The translations under genes and the position numbers were made by a program. Positions 59,152-64,000 of a DNA stretch of 64,000 nucleotides are shown here, one piece after another. Under the pieces are notes generated by a model, which was given only the letters and a program-made list of their open reading frames with translations, made no database searches and had not been told where the DNA came from. The stretch's first letter is position 1. The number at the start of each line of letters is the position of its first letter. The stretch is taken from assembly GCA_029817715.1 (NCBI GenBank), contig JARUPY010000539.1, positions 4,749,501 through 4,813,500 on the forward strand, read 5' to 3'. The DNA comes from Melastoma dodecandrum (lineage: Eukaryota; Streptophyta; Magnoliopsida; Myrtales; Melastomataceae).

Positions 59152-62100
59152 TCAGCAACCATTTGCAGCCCCATTACCCACAGCCGGCTTCTCCAAAACA
59201 ACTGCATTCGTTGCAGTTGGCCCGTCTACCACCTTGGCAGAAGTTCCGTCCGCAAGAACCTCACCGAAATCCCCATTAGACTTAATACCCACTGTTTCCT
59301 CTAGGGGCTTCTGAAATTTCAGCACCGCATCCGTCACACCCTTCTCATCTGGGGAAGTACCTTCTGAAACCTACACAAGATCACCAAAACAGTAAACACA
59401 AATATTTACAAACTGTCCCCATAGCATTGTGAGACGGCAATATTCAAGATCTGCAACAATGAATCACATTACCTGCTTCTGCAAATGCAACTGCATTGCC
59501 TTCTTCTCCTGAACCAACTTTTGTCTGTTCTCATAGAAATCAAAATCATCCAAAAGACAAGTCTTGATAGTGTGTTCCTTGAATATCTTTATCATCTTAA
59601 GACCTTGTGCCAACATAACCTGCAGCAAAAGCACATCCGATTCAAAATCAACAAAAAGCCATGATAAACAACGAAATAGAAGATCAGCATAGATGCCATA
59701 CAGAAAGGAAGAAACCTTCAACAATTGAACTCATTTGGTACCTCTTGAGTGTCTCTGCTGTTAGTGACAGGTTTGTTCTCATTGTTTTCAAGGGTAATAT
59801 ACTTCAACAAGCTGTTTGGTACATCCTTCACAATGTGCCACTTCACAGGAAATTGGCCATTCCACTTGTCTTGCTGCCAATATTTGACATTCTTCTGAAA
59901 ATCAACAGGGCCGACCATTTCAGCCAGACCAACAAACTGTCCGCTTGCATTTACCTACAAAACCAAGAGAACCGTGTCATGGTCCGGACAAGAAAAACAG
60001 AAGGTGCATGAGCTAGTTAAAAGAAGTCAGTTACCGAGAAGAAAAGAAAAACTGGGCAGCCACTAGGTTTTTCTTGAGCCTCGCGATATGCTGCATCAAG
60101 CTTCTTATTACCAGAAGGGGTGCTGGCCCAGACATTGTACTTTATGCTTTTGTGCACATCATCTTCACTATAAGATTTTATAACAAAGAACTTAGCATCT
60201 GTATATTCTTCAGGAAAATCAACTTTGTTATACTGGTCTATTTCTGGAACTACGCATCCTTTGCTTTCCCCTTCCTGGATTGTGCCATTAGAGGGCAGAC
60301 TCTGAGCCTTAGCACTCACGGCCGGTGTGGAACTCTTTTCGTTCTTGGTATCCTTGGCTCTGGGTCCCCTGTTGAGCTCATTTAAGCCATCCACACTGTC
60401 GTTGTTGTATCCATAATAGCCTTGTCCTCTGTTTTTATACTTGTCCGTAGTCAACCATGCACGACCACCTGACCGCGTATCAAATCCATGAGACCCTAGG
60501 CCCATGCCTGAACGGAAACTTCTGCCGTAATGATCATACAGCTTATCAGGATACATCCTATTGGCAAATCCACCAGTTGCCCCAACACCAGACACAGACC
60601 TTGAGTGAGGTAGACCCTGCATGACAAGCAATAGAAGAACATTAATTAGCATGGACAGCAATGGAAAAGTATAACCATGAATAGCAAAAAAGAAAATGCA
60701 TACCACATAGTTGGAATTGGAACGAAAATGTTGGTTCCTTGAATTCACATTACTACTATTTGGGTATTGATTTGCAATGGTAGCAGAAGACATTGGCCCA
60801 ACTGGTGCATCCGCAAATACTGCAGCTTCAAGCCACGGAACAGGAGACATCATGCTGTCAAAGCCAAACCGAGGATCCTGATAACCGGAAGCCACACCAC
60901 CATGTGAAGACGCCTTTGAATTATAAATTGTGTTTTGATTTGCCAATTTGGAATGGGTTGACCAGCTGTTCCCCTTCAACGCATTTACGGCACCATTAGA
61001 ATTGGTAGTAACAGCGTCAACAGCCAGAGGCTTCTGATCAGAAGTAGCAGAGTTTGTGACTTCCCCAGTAGGACCAACAGGACTGGGAGAAAAAGTAGCA
61101 CTTGTAGGTGTCAATGATTGGAAGTATGGAGATGGATAATGGTAATGTTGCGTCCCGTAAAGCTGATCACTGGTTGGAACAGGCGAGGTAGCCGGTGAAT
61201 ATGGACCATAAGGTGGATAGCCATATCCATGGTACATCAGGGACCCATTATCTCCATAGAAACCCTAATATATCCGCCAACCAGATAATCCAAATAAATC
61301 CAGAGAAATGCCACAACAAACATACCAAGGAAAAAATATAACCATAGCATAATGATGCTTACAGAGTTCATGTCAACACCCTCAGGGTTCGAGTATCTCG
61401 AGTACTCATCCCAGTCTTGACCGACCCCTGAATTAAACCGGGAAGATCAAAGTCAGTCAACAGGCACACGTCTTAAATCACATAAACAAAAAAAAATGTT
61501 TTTAAAATTTTGCTGATTTTTCTGGATTTTGTTAAGAGTCCATATCTTTCAGCACCAAACTCACCGCCATAGTAAAATGGTGCCGATGAAAAACCATTAG
61601 GCACATAAAACGCAGGATCCCTGAAGTCAGGCAAAACTGGGGTCAGGGATCGCTCGTAAGGCTGCATCTGTCCATTCGGACCATTCCCAGCATTAACACT
61701 TCCAATTTGATTCCCAGTAGACTACAAGTGAAAGAACAAACTCAAAGTCATTGCCAATTTGATTCCCACTCCAGCACACATCAAGCATTAATCACAGCAA
61801 AAACAGCACGCAAATACGGCCAGAAAAGGAAATCACAATCGAAATTCGCTGACTAAAACCCTTAAATAATACCTTCTTGGAGTGATCGGGAACAACAACA
61901 GGCTTGGGATTCGCATCCAACGACAGATTCTGGAGCAACTCCGAAGCTTCTGTTTTTTTTTCATCACCAGGGTCAAGAAAAACGCATGAACCCCAAAACC
62001 TCATGAATTCCACAAACAAAAAAAAAACTCCCAGAGCAAATCCATAACAAATCAAGGCAACAGAAATGAATGGATAAACAAACCCCCACGAAGAACATGG

Positions 62101-62235
62101 TGGGAAATCAACGACAGGGGCGATCCAAACCCAACACCAAAAAACCAGAAAAGAACAAAAGAAAAGAGAGACGAAATCGGGGCGGAACAGGATAACAGAA
62201 AGGATACGATCGGCGGAGGGGGGGACGGCGGCCAT
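59152..62235 (-). CDS. ECT: ECT-type YTH-domain m6A reader (9 exons, 682 aa)
   Basis: Predicted exons are 62208-62235, 61873-61949, 61565-61721, 61363-61427, 60704-61264, 60035-60616, 59742-59954, 59473-59619 and 59152-59370; the frame is exact. The N-terminus [21 protein letters not shown] is typical of ECT proteins. A long Tyr/Pro/Gly/Ser-rich disordered region follows. The YTH domain (about 436-575) contains [75 protein letters not shown] and [21 protein letters not shown], with the Trp residues that form the m6A cage (NVW, DKW). It binds N6-methyladenosine in cytosolic mRNA; Arabidopsis ECT2/3/4 control leaf timing. The first intron is U12-type. Confidence 0.95.
61950..62207 (-). other. 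U12-type (minor spliceosome) first intron of the ECT gene
   Basis: The donor reads GTATCCTTTC, a full match to the U12 5' splice site. TTTCTTGAC, one mismatch from the U12 branch consensus TTCCTTRAY, lies about 23 nt before the AG acceptor. Splicing joins GAT-C to AA-GCT, giving the conserved SADQASELL. Confidence 0.8.
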
Positions 62236-62285
62236 TAGGGGTGGGGGCACGAGGGAACGGAAACCCTTGTAGAGGAATTGGGGAT

Positions 62286-62293
62286 TAGGGTTT
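62286..62293 (-). promoter_or_regulatory. telo-box upstream of ECT
   Basis: The minus strand reads AAACCCTA about 50 bp upstream of the start codon, probably in the leader or core promoter. Confidence 0.4.
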
Positions 62294-63299
62294 TACGGCC
62301 ACGAGGGTAGAGGAGCAAGAAGAACCCTAGCAGAGAGAAATAGAGAGAGTGAGGAAGGCGAAAAGGGGCGCGGGCGGGCGGGTGGGCGGGGGAGAAATCG
62401 AGGAGTTGTTTTGGCGATCAAGATTCGATTTTTCGTCGCCGTCGAAGGGGGGGGGGGGGGGGGGTTTGTCTTTTGTCGTAGTTTTTGGGGGTGACGCGAC
62501 TCCTTACACGTGGCATAAGTTAATTGGATACCAGTAATGGCGGGGGTTGGAAGCCAATATTTCCAACGCCTGAAAAATATCTCTCGTGTGGGCAAATTCA
62601 TATTTATTATTTTATTTTTTCGGTGTTACCAAGTAATAAAAATAAACTGAAGAATATCAGTTTATTTTATAACTTATAGTAGTAAAAAAGCAATATGCAA
62701 AATATAGGGGATATAAGAATTGCCCCGTTGATTCGGTAACTTGGGGATGAGCAAACAAGTGCATGTGTGCCCGGCCTTTTTTCGGCCCAATGAGTATACT
62801 ACTTTTAACGGGCTTTCTTAAGTTGTGTTGGCCCAAATCCAGCTTCGTCCATTCTTCTTACTCTTGAATTCAGTTCCTGATATGATCACAGCACATATTT
62901 CAATCTTAAGGGTGGATTACAGTCAAAGGATAATGTAGTCTTCAGTTGGATGCGATATTCCAAACAGACCGGTAGACTTGAACCTTTTCGAGAACTTCTA
63001 GAGATATACCCTAAATGCTTAATTTGTAGTACCAATATGATAAGTTTGAGGTATACAATGCCTTTTTTAAAAAAAAAAATAGAAATATGATTTGTATTAC
63101 TTTTAAGATAATATCTTTCACAAAAAATGATAACATTTAAAACGTAAAATTATGACTAATACAAAATATCTGAATGACTAATCTTTTCTTAACTATGTTG
63201 AAGAAGAAACAAGAAGAAGTACAGGGAGGAATATTACAACTTTGTGACGACTTTTTTATGCTTCTTGGCGAATCCCATAAATGGAAGAACCTTCTTTCT
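62294..63299. other. ECT promoter and AT-rich spacer
   Basis: A G17 run lies at about 62447-62463. The remainder is AT-rich with no gene seen. Confidence 0.45.
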
Positions 63300-63963
63300 A
63301 TGATGAATTAAAAGAAGTTAAAGAAAATCAGATTTATAATTTGGTCTTGATCCCTCACAAAGTGAAACTTGCTTCATGTAAATGGGTGTTTCGGATAAAA
63401 AAAGTTGAGTGGAGAATATATCATTACAAAGCAAGGCTGGTTACGAGAGGTTCCTCGTAAAAATATGGAAAACATTATCAAGAAACGTTTATTCTTGGGA
63501 CAAAGGTGAATTCGGGACATATTGTGCTAGCTTTGACATAGTGTTTCGATTGGTAATTATAGTAGATTGAAGTTAAGAATGCCTTCTTATATGAAGATGT
63601 TGATCATCCTATCTATATGACCCGGCCACCCGGTTTCGTGATTGAGGATCGTCCCAACCTCATGTGTAATTGAAGAATACTCGTTATGAGTTAAAGCAAA
63701 CCTCGTTTATGTGGAACGAGAAAATTGTAGAGTACTTACGTTTTTGTGGTTACGAGGCTTCTAAATTAGATTCAAGTTTCTTTACTAAGAAACGTCAAAT
63801 GCTGATGGTTGTTAGTCTCTTATATGTGGACGACAATATCTTGACGGACAGCAACTATGCAGAGGTCGCTCCTCTTCAGGATGATCTTTTATTGTGTTTT
63901 GATATGAAGAAGCTTGGAGAGCTCGATAATTTTCGTGGGCCTCAAATTGAAAATTTTGAATAA
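63300..63963 (+). mobile_element. Ty1/copia reverse-transcriptase remnant
   Basis: Broken frames read KLASCKWVFRIKK, YKARLVTRG, then MKNTRYELKQTSFMWNEKI, SSFFTKKRQMLMVVSLLYVDDN and DDLLLCFDMKKLGELDNFRG. These are copia RVT_2 motifs including the YVDD site. Stops and shifts (for example a stop after HLMCN near 63669) make it non-functional. It may continue past the window. It differs from the gag-only copia piece at 24246. Confidence 0.8.
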
Positions 63964-64000
63964 CGGAATTTTTGTGTCCCGACTCAACTATGTTAAACGG

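Overview
This is nuclear DNA from a flowering plant. The genes have many short introns with plant-type splice sites. The families are plant-typical: EXO70, MEI2-like, SKU5-similar, ECT/YTH, ASR3 trihelix, group X ERF and organellar RAD52. Degraded Ty3/gypsy and Ty1/copia elements lie between genes. I cannot name the species. Long C/G homopolymers and GC-rich, intron-poor genes next to AT-rich intergenic DNA are notable. No prokaryotic, organellar or viral replicon is seen. Exon borders below were read by eye from GT-AG (or stated exceptional) sites and checked for frame; all are predictions.

Layout. 1-2248 (-): 5' part of EXA1, a GYF-domain translational regulator. 2787-4814 (-): intronless EXO70. 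5274-5345 (+): tRNA-Gln(TTG). 5987-8507 (+): mitochondrial pyruvate dehydrogenase E1-beta. 11842-13402 (-): ASR3-type trihelix factor. 14669-17146: one probable and one clear inverted-repeat element built from hairpin units. 19141-23135 (+): MEI2-like RNA-binding protein. 23712-29528: a rearranged block holding a truncated copia element, a second copy of the EXO70/PDHB head-to-head region (both genes broken) and flanking direct repeats. 29684-30074 (-): otubain remnant. 31274-33086 (+): AP2/ERF factor. 35249-39725 (-): decayed gypsy chromovirus. 40495-40937: a second clear hairpin-array element with a perfect 10-bp target duplication. 42273-44840 (+): calnexin. 46054-47166 (-): complex I B8 subunit. 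48476-50788 (+): SIL1/FES1-like HSP70 exchange factor. 51639-53125 (+): plastid RAD52-2-like protein. 54037-55790 (+): SKU5-similar protein. 56784-58309 (-): PUR-alpha. 59152-62235 (-): ECT m6A reader with a U12-type first intron. 63300-63963 (+): copia reverse-transcriptase remnant.

The host genes are mostly unrelated housekeeping or regulatory genes with no operon logic. One functional link is visible: calnexin and the SIL1-like protein, both ER folding factors, lie about 4 kb apart and both have TGACGTG-type (UPRE-like) sites upstream. Calnexin also has an ERSE-type CCAAT-N10-CACG site.

The most unusual material is a set of short inverted-repeat elements. Two share GAGTTTT...AAAACTC termini and a 10-bp target-site duplication, yet their interiors are arrays of hairpins of unrelated sequence with the same geometry (about 11-bp arms around a 2-3 nt centre). 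A third, older element has the same plan.
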